NCBI GenBank assembly: GCA_024336345.1
Contig: JANFOG010000010.1
Coordinates: 744,001 to 808,000, forward strand
Source of the DNA: Mariannaea sp. PMI_226
Lineage: Eukaryota > Ascomycota > Sordariomycetes > Hypocreales > Nectriaceae
Reading direction: 5' to 3'
DNA: 64,000 nt
Shown: positions 23,262 through 35,458 of the stretch, in pieces
Position numbering within the stretch: the stretch's first letter is position 1
Layout: each line of letters opens with the position of its first letter
Translations under genes and position numbers: made by a program
Notes under the pieces: generated by a model
What the model was told of the DNA's origin: nothing
What the model saw: only the letters and a program-made list of their open reading frames with translations
Database searches by the model: none

Positions 23262-25328
23262 ATGGAGGATCCAAGCCCCATCCAGAAGGGATCAATCGAC
23301 AAGTTCGGGCTGCCAGGATTCAGCGACGCCGAAATCAAATTTCAAGACAGACCTATTCGGGCACCTTCATACGAAATCGATGCAGAAATAAGCAACTCCA
23401 ATCAACACTACGCTCGTCTATTAGCATCAGATCCTCAAGTTCGCTACACGGATCCTTGGGTTCATCCTGGGCTGCAAAGGCACACCCAGGAGGAGCTGCT
23501 GGGCCAAAATAATTTTCAATCTCAGTCCAGCGTGGATGTCCTCACCGTTTCCGGGGAGAGCAGTCAAGTTGGTAAGTCAAACCGCCTGCCATCAAAGGGG
23601 GTTATCTTGTCTCATCATGTGTCACAGATTTTGAATTGCATCAGAACGACACGCAGATAGAGGCCCTGCTTGAGGTAAGTCACCAATTTCCCCATCCACG
23701 TCTCACCCTTGCTTCTGCTGACTTCCAAGTCACTTGATTCTAATAGCGAGCGACCCGCGCTCGTAGCACTGTAAGTTAAACGCATTTCGGATGTATGCTT
23801 CATAGGCCCTTTGACTGATGCGACACCAAAAATAATAAGATGCGTCAAACTTGAGCCCGATGATGGCTCGCTCTTCGACTTTAGGGCGTCTATGAGCTTA
23901 GCAACGACACAAAAGATCTTCAAGCAATTTGATATCCATAGTGGCTTCTTGCTTGATCTCCTTGGAAGACCCAACTACTGGTCCTCTGTCTCGCAATGGA
24001 AACGGGACGAGTTAGAAGGGCGGAATGCTTTCGGTCAGCTCCCATCAGCAAGTTTCTGTTCTCTAGACGTTTGAGTATTTACCTGTGCCTCTTCACAGAG
24101 TTCTTTTGCCAGCATCCTCGTTGGCATCAGCGAGGTAGATATGACAAGGGCCGCCAGCATGCGACCAAGGGGAATAAAGCGCCTTGCTCAGTCTATATGC
24201 ACCACTCGCCATCCAAGAACCTCACCTTATACATCGTTGCAGCACCTGACGATGGGGAGTGGTTCTCATTTGTGCATCGCATCCAGCTGGGCCACTGCGA
24301 AAAAGACGGCCCAAAACTGACGCCACGGGACGCTGCTGTGAGCCCGTTCATGATACATACGCTTGTCAACAGCATTGCATGGGAGTCATCTACCGATTAC
24401 ATGGCTGAGATCCGCAATCGTCTCATGGGACAAGTACTCATCCCCTCTTCTGCGCCCCGAGCCCTCTTTAGTTGAGTCCTTGCATTTGCCCATCTTTCTA
24501 ACAGAAGTAGCTGAGAAAAATAAATTTCGATGACGATCCGGGCAATGGCATTCCCACACGAGCCGTCAATACTCTTCGCGCCATGGAAGCCCGACGGGAA
24601 TTAGAAGGCCTCACTATCCTTCTAAACCAAGTCTCCCAGATGATCAACACCGGCCTGTCTAGTGTGTTCTCGTCTATCCAGCTCAGTGACAGGATGATGG
24701 CTGCACACAAGACCTTTTGCCAGAGAAACTACATGGACGCTCCCGGTAGCATCGTCGATCGCACGCACAGCATGATGAAATATCTGCTAGATGCCTTCTA
24801 CTGCCAGCAAAACTATTTCAACGGGTACAATCTAAGGAAGGAAACGGCTATGAACTTCGTGAGTTCCTTCTGAATACAATTTAGGCTTTATTCGGGGCGG
24901 TAAAAGCGTAGTGATCTCTTGTACGGCGCTAAAGGAAAACAGGTATTCCACATCGTCACCCAACAAGATAGCGCGACCAATTTGGACATGGCAGCGAAGA
25001 TGTCAAAAGATAGCTCTTCAATGAACACTATCACTATTGTTACCATGTTATTTCTTCCAGGGACTTTCTCGGCGGTAAGAAGCAACTCCAATTCAATTGT
25101 TCTTGTCAGTGATGAGCCTGAAGGCTAAAGCTCTTTTCGCAGACGGTCTTCTCAAGTGTTGCCTTCAGGGCTACCGACTCTGGTCGAGCCGAAATCACAG
25201 ACTATATGTGGCCCTTTCTAGCTGTCACTGTTGTGCTCACTGTATCAGTGGTTGGTTTCTGGTATTGGAGGATCAAGACGAAGGAAAACTTCAGACTGAA
25301 GGTGGAATATGACGAGGAGAAGGTGTAG
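23262..25328 (+). CDS. CorA-like two-TM membrane protein, eight exons
   Basis: Suggested exons: 23262-23571, 23628-23674, 23730-23770, 23840-24033, 24099-24433, 24511-24858, 24943-25074 and 25143-25328, giving 530 residues. The large soluble part is followed by two close hydrophobic segments, about residues 452-469 (MNTITIVTMLFLPGTFSA) and 490-511 (YMWPFLAVTVVLTVSVVGFW). This is the architecture of the fungal CorA-like Mg2+ transporter superfamily. The hallmark GMN after the first membrane segment is absent, as in many fungal members, so metal transport cannot be assumed. The segment between residues 103 and 140 (exons 2-4) is the least certain: an alternative acceptor at 23746 exists but breaks the frame. 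Other joins keep phase and use GTAAG-like donors. Convergent with the next gene. Confidence 0.75.
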
Positions 25329-25465
25329 CAATTGGATTGGGAGAGGGGTGTGCCTAATCCTACGCTTGCTGTTTTGGTGTTCTTTGTCTTATCTATTTAG
25401 GCAATCTCATAGTCCCTTTTATGAAGCATATTTTGCCTATGATGCCTTATTCTACACAGAGGGTT

Positions 25466-26449
25466 TCAGGACGTTTCCAATGGTACGCCTGCCGTCTGCA
25501 ATATCTTTGTAGGACCCAGATCCATCCACTCTTGAGCTCTCACGTCGTCAGACATCCAGACAATCCCGAGCATGCCAGCAGCATTCGCGCCAGCTCGACC
25601 AATGCCAGCGGTGCGCCTAGGTATTACCATGATCCCCCTTCGATCGAAGATGACATTATGCGGTGGAGCTCTGCCATCGCTGCTTACCGGTTGCTTGAGA
25701 GCCTCTCTGGCCTGTTCAAATAGCTCGAGGTAGATAGTCAGGAGGTCTCTAGAATTTGGCAGGCCCTCATCAAAGCGACGAATGAAGGATTGGAAGGGCA
25801 CTTTTGCACCCCGGTCGATAATATCTCGCCACACGTCAAAAGTAGTGTCAGCGTGGGGGATGAGTTGCAAATGCTTGTGGAACCTGCTGCATCCCGATTC
25901 CTCCCCGCCATTGAACAGCACCATGTATTCACCGTTAAGGGCAGAAACCACCGAGTGCGCAGCATGGATATCGTCAAAGTCCAAGGGCTCGTATTGCTTT
26001 CGGTATCCATCTTGGGTCAGAAGCAAGAAATGGGGGCGGAAGCCGCTGAACATGTTGTAAGTGAGAAGATGAGTTGCTCCAATGGGTTGTATCTCGAAGC
26101 CAGAGACGTTGATGTCGCTACCCGGGATGGAACTCAACGCGGGGTGTCCCGAGTTGACGGTCGTGTCCTGGGAACCAGAGGGAATATCAGGCTTGTTCTT
26201 CAAGGCGCGAGTGATGCGAAATTCAAACTGATTGTGGCGCCCCAGTTAGACCTGGACTTGGAGTTTGAGAGAGGACAAGCGGATTGCGGTGGCCAGTCTT
26301 ACCTTGTATCCTTCGTCTTCATACTTAATGATCTTTGGATTGGGGTCGTAAAAGATGATTCGCTCGCTCACTAATTTATCGAAACGCTGGGCGAGGGCAT
26401 CTTCATCCAGCACTGTTGCATGGTTGATATCAGAGCTTCCCACTGTCAT
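25466..26449 (-). CDS. diadenosine 5',5'''-P1,P4-tetraphosphate phosphorylase (ATP adenylyltransferase)
   Basis: Exon 1 26449-26303 and exon 2 26227-25466 (75-base intron) give 302 residues, slightly shorter than yeast Apa1/Apa2. The enzyme splits Ap4A with phosphate into ATP and ADP, controlling dinucleoside polyphosphate levels. The GALT/HIT-like active site is visible as SRFHKHLQLIP, with the HKHLQ core at residues 166-170; the first His of H-x-H-x-Q lines up with the nucleophile region of the family. Upstream, NMFSGFRPHFLLLT matches the family's substrate-binding region. The C-terminal third has PHNVIFDRRGIMVIPRR. No targeting signal, so cytosolic. The stop is 137 bases from that of the convergent CorA-like gene. 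The N-terminal exon is short but begins with a good ATG. Confidence 0.88.
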
Positions 26450-28032
26450 ATTGCGCAGTTTCTCGAAGTGATGATGATTCCAGTTGGGAGTGTTGGGAGC
26501 AAATCATGGCTACTCATAAGGGCGGGGTACAACGGATTTGGTAGGGACCGCCACAGCGCTGACAGGTGCCGTATCTGAACTAATGCGCTGACATTGATTT
26601 CTGTTGGCGAATCATCCACTACGAACCGTAACTTGGAATCCTTGCACCAAATCGGACAGCCGTTGGTGCGGGCTTCTTCCTCTCACAGGGGTTGGTGAAA
26701 TTTCAAATAGACGGGATTCCCCAATAATTAGACTAGGTCGTTATACATTTAAGTATGTTCAAATGGATTCTCCAAGACAAATCCATCCTCTAACGATCGT
26801 TTTCATTAGCTTAGACAGCTAGGTCTGTTCCTCTCTACCTAAGGATGTTTTTATACCGACGAGTGAAGCGATATACTCCAAGATACGCCATGTTGAACAA
26901 GAGACACCAGATGATCCTAACGAACATCTCCTTCGCCAACCACTTTATCCCTCTGTTTGCATGTATACTGAGATATACCCCGCCGCCACCATGTACAGTG
27001 GCCAGCACAGGCCGCCCAAGCACGTAATCCGGGCGGAGAATAGACTCAAACATTGTGTCTTCCAATTTGATGCTAGATAGTAATGGTAATTCACCTTTCA
27101 CGTTGACTCTTCACGCCCTTCGAAGAGTAATCTGATACCAGTAAAACAGGCTCAATGACTGCAACATCTTAGGTACCCAGTTGATATAATGGCTTTAAAA
27201 AAACATAGCTGTTGCACAGAAATTCACTGTTAGCAACTATTGGGTACAGGTAGGGGAAATTAGTTAAGTTCAGCTATTGCATCCATCCTCGACGGCCCTG
27301 CCTCTCTGTTTAGGAAAGGCTAACAGATGTAGTGTCTTGTGTCCTGGTAAAGGGCACTCTCTCCCTTGAGCCAGACTTCCAATTAGTTTAGGTGAACTGT
27401 TAACTGGGGTTGAGGGTGCCTAGACCCTGGACTGGGTTGCGACTGGTGAAGGGTGAGTTTCAAGGCGATGTCAGATTAGAAGAGCCTTAATTTTTCTCCC
27501 ACCATATGCTGCCGGGATGAAAACAACCTCGGTGCCTAATTGGTAACTTGAGCTGTTGTTGGCTAGCTAAATAAGCAGGCCTTGCGTCGTTTTTTTAATT
27601 TAATATCGCCATCTGTTCAACATTCATGTCACACACCTCAACTTGAGATAATTACAATTGATATCAAGCAAATGTTAGATACCAGAGCCCCCTTTCACAG
27701 GTTTAATCAATCCAGTTGGCTCGCTAAGTCGAGGCTCCGTAAACTGACAACTGACATGACAACTCTATGCTGGAGGATTTATCTCACATGGATCAACCCA
27801 TGCACGCACAAGAGAGCATAGCCTAACCGAATGAGGCAGCTATAATATGATGACGAATCGGAATATTTCTCTGCGCTGGTTATTTAGAGAATATTAGTGT
27901 GCCATCAGTTGATATCAATTATTCCCCTCTGTTGATTTTCATCTAAGTCCTGCCAATCGATCTTCCAGGCTGCTTCAGTGAGCAAGACCGCACAGCACCA
28001 TCATTGACAAACGCCGCGACAACAAGTTGGAA
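26450..28032. other. AT-rich intergenic region, border of core and accessory halves
   Basis: About 1.6 kb without a supported gene. Composition becomes AT-rich and stop-dense from about 26500. After this point the genes are mostly accessory types. Confidence 0.4.
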
Positions 28033-28807
28033 ATGGTGGTAGAATTAGTGGCCGTCCTTCATCTCCTGGCTGGTCTGGCCATGGCAACCACAGCGACAGC
28101 TGATTCAGTCATAACTGTTTGGTTGCCAGATACGGGTCCGTGGCCGTGCCAACTCTGGGGATCAGTTATCGACGCCAATCAAGAGGCTACGACTGTGTCA
28201 GTTCATTGTGGCTCGGACCATCGTCAACTCTTCTCCAACCTGGACAGCCATTTGACCGTTACATATGGGCCCTCAACGGTGGGATATGTGTACACTGAGT
28301 ATAGCCTACATGATGGCACCGTCGATACAAACCAACCTGCGTACGTAGCCAGACATGCTATTATCCCCCTCCCAGTCTGTGTCGCAGTCATTTTAATTTC
28401 AGTTTAGGTATGAAACTTTGGCTTGCGACCTGCATTCTTCAAGCGCTATATGCAGAGATACATTCACTCCTGCCCGGAGTGGGACTGTGTGGAGCGAGAC
28501 GGCAACTAGAACCTGGGCAGATCTCAACGCCGCCACTTACAACCATGACACCGTCACGATCACTGCCACTGCTACTTCCGGTAAGGCTGAGGCTACTTCC
28601 CGCGGTCAGACGAGTTCTGGCTCTTTGAGCGCTTCAGTGGTAACTACGAATGATGCTTCTCTGACAGAAACTGGGAGTACTACTGCTCTGGAGTCAACTT
28701 CCTCCCCGACAGCTACGGGGAGTAGTGCGAATGCTCTCTCAGCTCAACAATATCCCATCGCGGTTGGTATTGCTGTTGTTGTCGGAGCTATCATTGTGCT
28801 GATGTAA
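28033..28807 (+). CDS. secreted Ser/Thr-rich protein, probably GPI-anchored
   Basis: Exons 28033-28340 and 28408-28807 give 235 residues. The N-terminus (MVVELVAVLHLLAGLAMATT) is a clear signal peptide. The mature N-terminal half carries four cysteines near PWPCQLWG, VHCGSD, LACDL and AICRD, which may form disulfides. The C-terminal half is Ser/Thr/Ala-rich and likely O-glycosylated. It ends in a hydrophobic tail (YPIAVGIAVVVGAIIVLM) with small residues before it, the layout of a GPI attachment signal. The intron uses a GTACGT donor and TTTAG acceptor. Likely a cell-wall or surface protein; no known domain recognised. It lies next to the metabolite cluster but need not belong to it. Confidence 0.75.
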
Positions 28808-29302
28808 AGGAACTTGATAATTTCACGGGCTAAGCCATCATCGAGGAGTATGAGGGATCGTCACACCGACTGTCATCGTACAATCTCACCGGTAACATCT
28901 CGAAGCTTGCTGGATAGGGAGATTTCATACATGTATATATATTCGTTTAACGAACTCAGCTGGTAATATACTCGTTATTTATTAATGCAATATCAGATAC
29001 TTTAGCTGCATCATCCTACTCGGTTCTGATGAATGAAAACGCTATCGAATAGGGGGGGGGTTTCTAGGAAGCATAAATACTAATTATACCAAGAGGTAAC
29101 ATCTGGCATTTAATCGTCTGGAATTTGTGGGCACAACTTGCATATAGGAACCGAGAGAGTATATAATATTTGCATCAAGTCATACAATTTTGCGTACAGT
29201 CTGAACTGTATATCTTTTCAGATGGAAGAATAAGAAAAAATGTTCGTAATTCGTGAAAAGAAAGAACTCATCACACGATGAGGTCGCCATCAAGCTTCTG
29301 TT
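28808..29302. other. convergent intergenic region
   Basis: About 500 AT-rich bases between convergent stop codons, containing a run of nine G at about 29052-29060. No gene seen. Confidence 0.4.
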
Positions 29303-31107
29303 CTATTTTCCGTTCTCTGGGGCCTCCTCGTTAATTTTCTTCTCAGCCTTGACGCTCTTCCATTCTAAACCAAAAGCACCGATAAATGTAACGGCACACA
29401 AACCCAGAGCAAGGTACCAGATGGACTTCATGGAGTCGTTGTATGCTTTCAAAGCTTCACCCAACTTATCGTGAGGGACGAGATGCTGCAAGCTTGTGGC
29501 CCCACTACCAGCGAGGGAGGCCGGATCGAGGTCGGGGACAATTCTTGTTAGTCTTTTGATCAACTGACTTTCAAGGAGAGTCTGAGAGACGGCCACGAAG
29601 ATAGTGCCTCCCAGAAAAACGAAGAAGTTGAGGATTGACGTTCCAATAGGTATGTCCTTGTCGGAAAGAACTCTTTGGACTGCAATGTTAGGCTGTTGGA
29701 GACACAGACCGAGTCCAAACCCTGTGAGAATCTGAACGAGATAAGTCAGCCAGAGCAGAAAGCGAGTCAATGACAAATTTTTATTGCTTGCCTGGTATCC
29801 TATCCATTTGCCCTCACTGATTTCGGGTGTCCATGTGGTGATCAAAGCTGAACCGGTCACGAGGATAATGCCACCAACAATGGAGAATGGGGTATAATAT
29901 CCAACTTTAGTCACCAGAAAGCCAGATAAAACAATAGCAGCAACATTACTTAGTAGCAACGGGATCAAGGCGAGACCAGAGTTTTGAGGCGATCTACCCT
30001 GCACCACCTGGAACCAAATCGGCAGGTAAAAAGAATACAGTACCAGTGCTGAGCCAACACTGAAGCCTATTATGCATCCTGACAGAATGTTGCGCTCGCA
30101 AATGATTCTTGGGGGTACTGTTGCTTTCTCCTTACGCCACACCTGGAAGAAAATGAAGACGAGCAGGAAAGCTCCGAAAAGAACAAAGAGGGCAATTGCA
30201 CGAGGTTGTGACCAGCTTTGGTCTTTTCCACCAAACTGGAGAGCAAAAAGAAGGCAGATGATGGATGGTGCGATCAAGAGACACCCTAATGGGTCGAGAT
30301 CGAGCAATCTCTGGTACCATGATGATGCCGGCTTGGATGGTGGAGGTGCATTTGGTGCAAGTAAAATTAACAGCACCATGGAGACACCTCCGACGGGCAC
30401 ATTGATCCAGAAGCACCAACGCCAGCTAACAGATGTGAGGTAGCCTCCCAGGATGGGGCCGAGAATGGACGATATGCCGAACATTGCACCCATCGATCCC
30501 ATGAACATGGGGCGTTTGTGGAGAGGGACGAGCAGGGTTATGAGGAGAAAGGCACCAGGACCGATGCCGACGCCTCCGATACCCGAGATCACACGGCCGA
30601 TGATGAAGGCATTTGAGGTCGGCGCCGCTGCACTGATGATGGACCCGATCTCAAACAGGGCCGTGAGCACCAACAGAACCCATTTTGTCGAGTAATATCG
30701 ATAGATGAGGCCGAAGGACAGCTGAAAAGCGCAGATGGGTAACAAGAAACCAGATTCATACCAGAAAATATCCCCAAAGCTGTTGAACTGGCGAGATATT
30801 GTAGGAATGGCGGTGCCAAGAATAGTGCGATCCTAGTATAAGAAAGTCTTAATCAATAGCCCGTTGGTGTAAGGAGAATGTGTCCGCAACGAATGGGGCA
30901 TCCTACCAAAGCAACAAGAAAGAAGACAAGGTAGATGGCTAGCATGGCCGGCATGACCTTGCTCATAGGAGGATAGACCTTTTCATCGTTGTTGATTTCT
31001 GCTCCCGCCTCTGGATTCGTCTCTGGATTCGTCTTGGGTTCCACCCCTGTGCCTTTCTCCTGAGGGTCTAGGGCGGCTTCGGCAGTATTGCCGTCACCCT
31101 TTTCCAT
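29303..31107 (-). CDS. MFS drug/metabolite exporter, 14-TM DHA type
   Basis: Exons 31107-30907, 30832-29792 and 29731-29303 give 556 residues. The hydrophilic N-terminus is Asn/Glu/Pro-rich and is followed by VFFLVALDRTILGTAIP, the usual first membrane helix and D-R-T motif of fungal drug-proton antiporters. GRVISGIGGVGIGPGAFLLI (motif C-like) and GYLTSVSWRWCFWINVPVGG are further hallmarks. The second intron (29791-29732) is 60 bases, in frame, with a GC donor (CAG then GCAAGC), a CTGAC branch-like site and a TTCAG acceptor. Removing it restores the family pattern GYQ-ILTGFGLGL. It heads the putative metabolite cluster and likely exports the product or gives self-resistance. Substrate unknown. 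Confidence 0.9.
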
Positions 31108-32644
31108 CTCGTCTTGCCGTACTGACTAATCACTTTGAGCTGCTGGAAGCAATGGTGGTGGCGGCGGTTGCGGCGACGGGTGTAGGGGTCTGATAGGTGC
31201 CTCTCACAAAGATTTGGCGGCTAGGAATATAGGTAGTTCACGCAACGAGTATCAAGCATTACTCAAGAAGTGAAGCATAGTGGTCACATACAAAATTAAA
31301 GCCTCCAATTCAAGTATTACGATCTGTCCTTAGCTATACTGAATATAGAGTACCTAGCTCAGGTCCTTTGGTGCGCTACATGGCCGACGACGGCGATGAT
31401 TTTCGTCCTATGGGAGGGGGTACATACACAGTAGCACGCAAGCGAATCGCATGAAAAGCGGTGGTTTAATTCAATGTTCCCGTAGCTTATACTGCTGCTA
31501 CGTCGCATTCGCATCTGTTACGTCGCACTTAGGTATGGTGTCCCCCTGTCAGAAAAAGATGTGTCCCTTGATTAGCGGCTCTGGCAAATACCCCTTCACC
31601 CCTTAGCCTTCGATAAAGCCACTTCCGTCGCTGTCGTCTAGATCTCGGCATGAATCCCCTGCACGGGAGTAGATAAGTGCACGGTAGCACAGCGCTTCCG
31701 TGGCACTAGAGCCTGAAATAGCTTCGAGGTTACTTAAAGAGGCATATGGGGTTACAGACATTTTCTGACGTAGCACCTCCATGAGCGTCTATGATACCCA
31801 ACTTGATCAGTGTACAGTACCCACCCCCACCTCGGATACCTTGGGTATGGGCCTCGGGGCCTTAGACTAGGTACCTTACGGAAGGTATTTTAGGGGATTT
31901 TTAGGGGCTCACTATACCTTTCGTGGTCCTACGGCAAGTGGAATGTGCCGGGCTCCATATCAACAACCCCAACTAGCCAAGAGTGACATTAGATACCCAC
32001 TTGCAGCAAATCGCAAAGGTCGATTGAGAGCTGTTCTTAGAGTCATGTGATGAAGATTGATGCATTTTGTATACAAAAGATATAGTGAAGGGTGAAGTCC
32101 TTCATGCTTTGGAATAATTAGATGATTTGTTAGCATCCTTGTTTGATACTCCCCACTTGCCTTAGGACCACGAAGGGGATGTCACTAGTACATACAATAA
32201 CGGCGCCTCAATTTTTCCTGACATTCGTGGCCCTCTGTTACAACCACACATAAAAAAAGAACTGTCTAGGAAAACACGAAAGATTGAGAGTTGGGGGATG
32301 GATCTTATCAATGTTTGTATTTAATCATTGGTTGAGTGCCAGAGATTCGAAGCACCCCCAATGAGCTTCAAGCTATAAATAATGATCAATCCCTAGTGGC
32401 AATTGACACAAGGTGCAGGCCAATTTACTATTGGCGCTACGCTACAGCAACTGCCTAAAACGGAAGGTTGCGGGTAAACCGCCCGCCTCCCGTCCACTAA
32501 TTAGGTACCTTGGTACAGTAGTCTATACCTTAAGCTACCTACCGTGCCCACAAGGTCGGCTTCTTCAGTTACTGTGTAGACGCGAACGACTCATAACTAC
32601 CTAGGCAGGTCATCTCATGTTCCTGTCCAACCGCCTTATTCGCA
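31108..32644. other. intergenic region between exporter and P450
   Basis: About 1.5 kb with no supported gene. It holds the exporter promoter, several GGTACC/TACCTAGG motifs (for example near 31869 and 32503) and an inverted repeat described separately. Confidence 0.4.
31919..32175. repeat. inverted repeat bounding about 210 bases, possible MITE
   Basis: The 23 bases at 31919-31941 are the reverse complement of 32153-32175 at 21 of 23 positions. The core on the left reads TTTCGTGGTCCTACGGCAAG. The inside is AT-rich and non-coding. Size and layout fit a miniature inverted-repeat element, but I found no clear target-site duplication and no second copy in the window. Confidence 0.4.
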
Positions 32645-34437
32645 TCAGATCTGCTCCCTCAATTTGTACTTCAAGTACACTCTTGGCTCTGGTCGGCGAG
32701 CCGAGAAGGCATTCAGGTCGATGGGGGTCGGAGTAGTGATGGGGTTGCCCTTCGCATCACACGCGATGTAGTCGAAGACAGTGGTGAAGAATGCCACGAT
32801 GAGGTACTGCTCCAGCTTTGCGAAGCGCATGCCCACTGTCCCCGCTCAGTCAGTATAATGCCCCCCATTCACACGTAGTCTATGTTTGGTCATTACGGAA
32901 CAACTTACAGCACGGATGACGTCCCACTCCCCAGCCAAGGTAAGCATACTGCCTCTTCTTGTCCTCGGCCCTCTCCTCGGAGTAGCGATCAGGGTCCCAC
33001 TTGGTTGGGTCGGGATAGATGCTGGGGTCCTGATGCGTATCATTGAAGGGGTAGGCAACATAGGCGTCTTTGGGAACGACCTCGTTGCCGACTTCAATGT
33101 CATGGCCGCTGATGTTGCGGCGGAAGGTCGCTCCAGTAGCCGTGAGTCGAATGCACTCCCTGAGACACACCTCGATTGTCGGAAACTCGGTCTCCCAGGC
33201 CTCGAGCGGCAACGAAGCCAGCTTCTCAACCATGGTGGCATTGGGGTCTGTGGTAGTGGCGCTCTTACGGATGGCCGCCTGGACTTCGGCGCGGACCTTG
33301 GTCATCCATTTCGGGTTGAGAGACAGGAAGACCAGAATCCAGGAGGCGTTGACGCCCGAGTTGATGGTACCAGCCAGAAGTGCTGATACAACAAACTAGA
33401 TATTGCGAATTTGCATTTTAGCACGATCCATATTCGCTCTTCTTTGAGAGCCCCTATGTCAACGAGAAGGAGGCAAAAGTACTCACCCCGACAATATGCC
33501 CCATATCATCACCCTGGTCCATCATAATCTGCATCGCGTCATCACCCCGCTTCCCTGTTCGCAGCCTCTCATCTCCAATTTTCTTCACAATCCCGAATAG
33601 TCGCATGCCTGCAACTGTTCGCTTAAACATGCCCCATGTTGGAATCCAGGGATACATAACTGCCGTAGGCGAGGTCAAGCTGTCCACCAAATGATACCAG
33701 TGCATCATCTTGCCCATCAGCTCCAAATCATCCGCAATGTCTCCACATCCTACCGATCGGATGGTGAGCTGGAAAGCGATTTTGAAGATGTTATCAAACG
33801 GATCCACAACGGCCTCGTCCTTGAAGCCTTTGCCTGGGATGACAGCCGCCAAGTCTTCAAGTCGGGCCCGCACATCGCCAGTCAGCTTGGGCAAGTTGCG
33901 CTGCATGGCGTCCGTTCTGAGCACTCGCACCATGCGGCTGTTGAAGAACTTTGAGAAGTTCATCTTCTCTTCAACCTCCTGTCTCAGCTTCTCGTCGCCG
34001 CCAGCTGCGGCCATCTGCTGCTCGAGCTTCTTGGCCGCCTTGCTCGCGGCCGCCGAGGGCCCGAACAAGACAGAAAAGCCCTCGGCGAGACCGCCATAGC
34101 CCTCCGCGAAGCCGAAATGGCGATTGTCGAAAAAGACCTGCCTTGACTCTTCCGAGGTCAGGCCGACCACAGGCTTGCGGCCGACGAAGAAGCTGAAGTT
34201 GCCGGTAGGGGAGGTACGGGCAGCGTCGCGGAAGAAGTCCCAGCGACGGGTGAAGAATTTGACAGCACCCAAGATTGGGTAGACGCCATGGGTCAGAGGC
34301 GGCGCCTTGGGGTGCAAGGGCTGGCGAGAGAAAAGTTTCTGGTAGGCTGTGAAGCAGACCAAGATGAGCACCAGAGGGAGCACAAGATGAGAGTGTGGGA
34401 TCGCAGCAAGGCTGAGGGAGCCCATGGAAGAGGCCAT
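32645..34437 (-). CDS. cytochrome P450 monooxygenase
   Basis: Exons 34437-33487, 33395-32909 and 32835-32645 give 542 residues, a normal length for a microsomal fungal P450. The N-terminus has a membrane anchor (LVLPLVLILVCFTAY). The I-helix carries ALLAGTINSGVNASW (322-336). The K-helix ExxR is ECIR (397-400). The haem loop reads YLGWGVGRHPCLGMRF with Cys479 as the axial ligand; the loop is split by the second intron immediately after Cys479, and correct splicing supplies the Leu-Gly-Met. Both introns keep phase. It lies between the exporter and a glycosyltransferase on the same strand, so a tailoring role in the cluster is likely. Substrate and regiochemistry cannot be read from sequence. 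Confidence 0.92.
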
Positions 34438-35458
34438 TGTGGGTGCAGGGAGTTCACCACGAATGAACTGCCTGGATTATCGTTTCTGCTTCAACTCTTC
34501 TTGTCACCCAGTGATTTAGTACCCCTTGACAATCTGAAGTAAACAGTGCATTTGCATTAAGGAATGAAGCTGTTATATGTGCATAGACGCCCTAGACTTC
34601 GCCCTAGTCTCTCAAACAGTCTACAAATATACCACACACTTCCATTGCGAATCAGCTAGCAATGGGCGTGTAGGGTATCTTGCAACCCGCCTACCAGGCA
34701 AACCGTAACACATATTGCGGACCTTTGGGAGTTATGCTACTCCTCAACGCACGCCGGTTTCTGTACACACAATGCAACGTTTCCCTACGTGACCAATCTT
34801 ATTAGAGCTGCTACGGTTCTAGCTTACTCGCACTACTGGCTTATGCTCCTTTGTCGATCCTGCACGGAAGAGAGACGAACCTACCAGATTCCCCACATCG
34901 GTGCATTAGCCAAGGGGGTACCCTAGATCTCCGTACGGTAAGTAGGCATTTTCTAATGGATCATAGCTCGCCGGTTGCCCAGATTCGGCACGATAAGACG
35001 TCTGCTGTGCCTCTTTTCGTCGCCTGCTGCTGGCTCGCCTATGTACGACATGTAATTCACTCTTTTTTGAACTTATCCTGCATTGGTCGAACTGGTCGAA
35101 CCTCGTATTATTGAGGGTCTAGAAACCTTGGATATATGCACCTTTGGGTCCAGTATTGAGGCCTGAACGGCCGAAAAGTCACACCTACCGATGGGCACCA
35201 ACGCAGAATTCATGGCTTCAGATAGGGCTCATTTTTATTGGGCTAATAAATGTAGCAACTATGAACCTTGTTCTTAAGTATCTTATCATGAGGAATAATA
35301 CATATAGAATGCTACATATATATGTGTAAGTTGCAGTTCTATTGTTTACTATTCCAAAAAGGACAACAGGTGTCAAAGATACATGCAAAATTTCACTCCC
35401 TTAGGGTCCTGATATGATTGCCTAGAAAGATAGCCTGTTTTTATTGTTATGGAGAAGT
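34438..35458. other. intergenic region
   Basis: About 1 kb between two same-strand cluster genes. It contains the P450 promoter. No gene seen. Confidence 0.4.
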
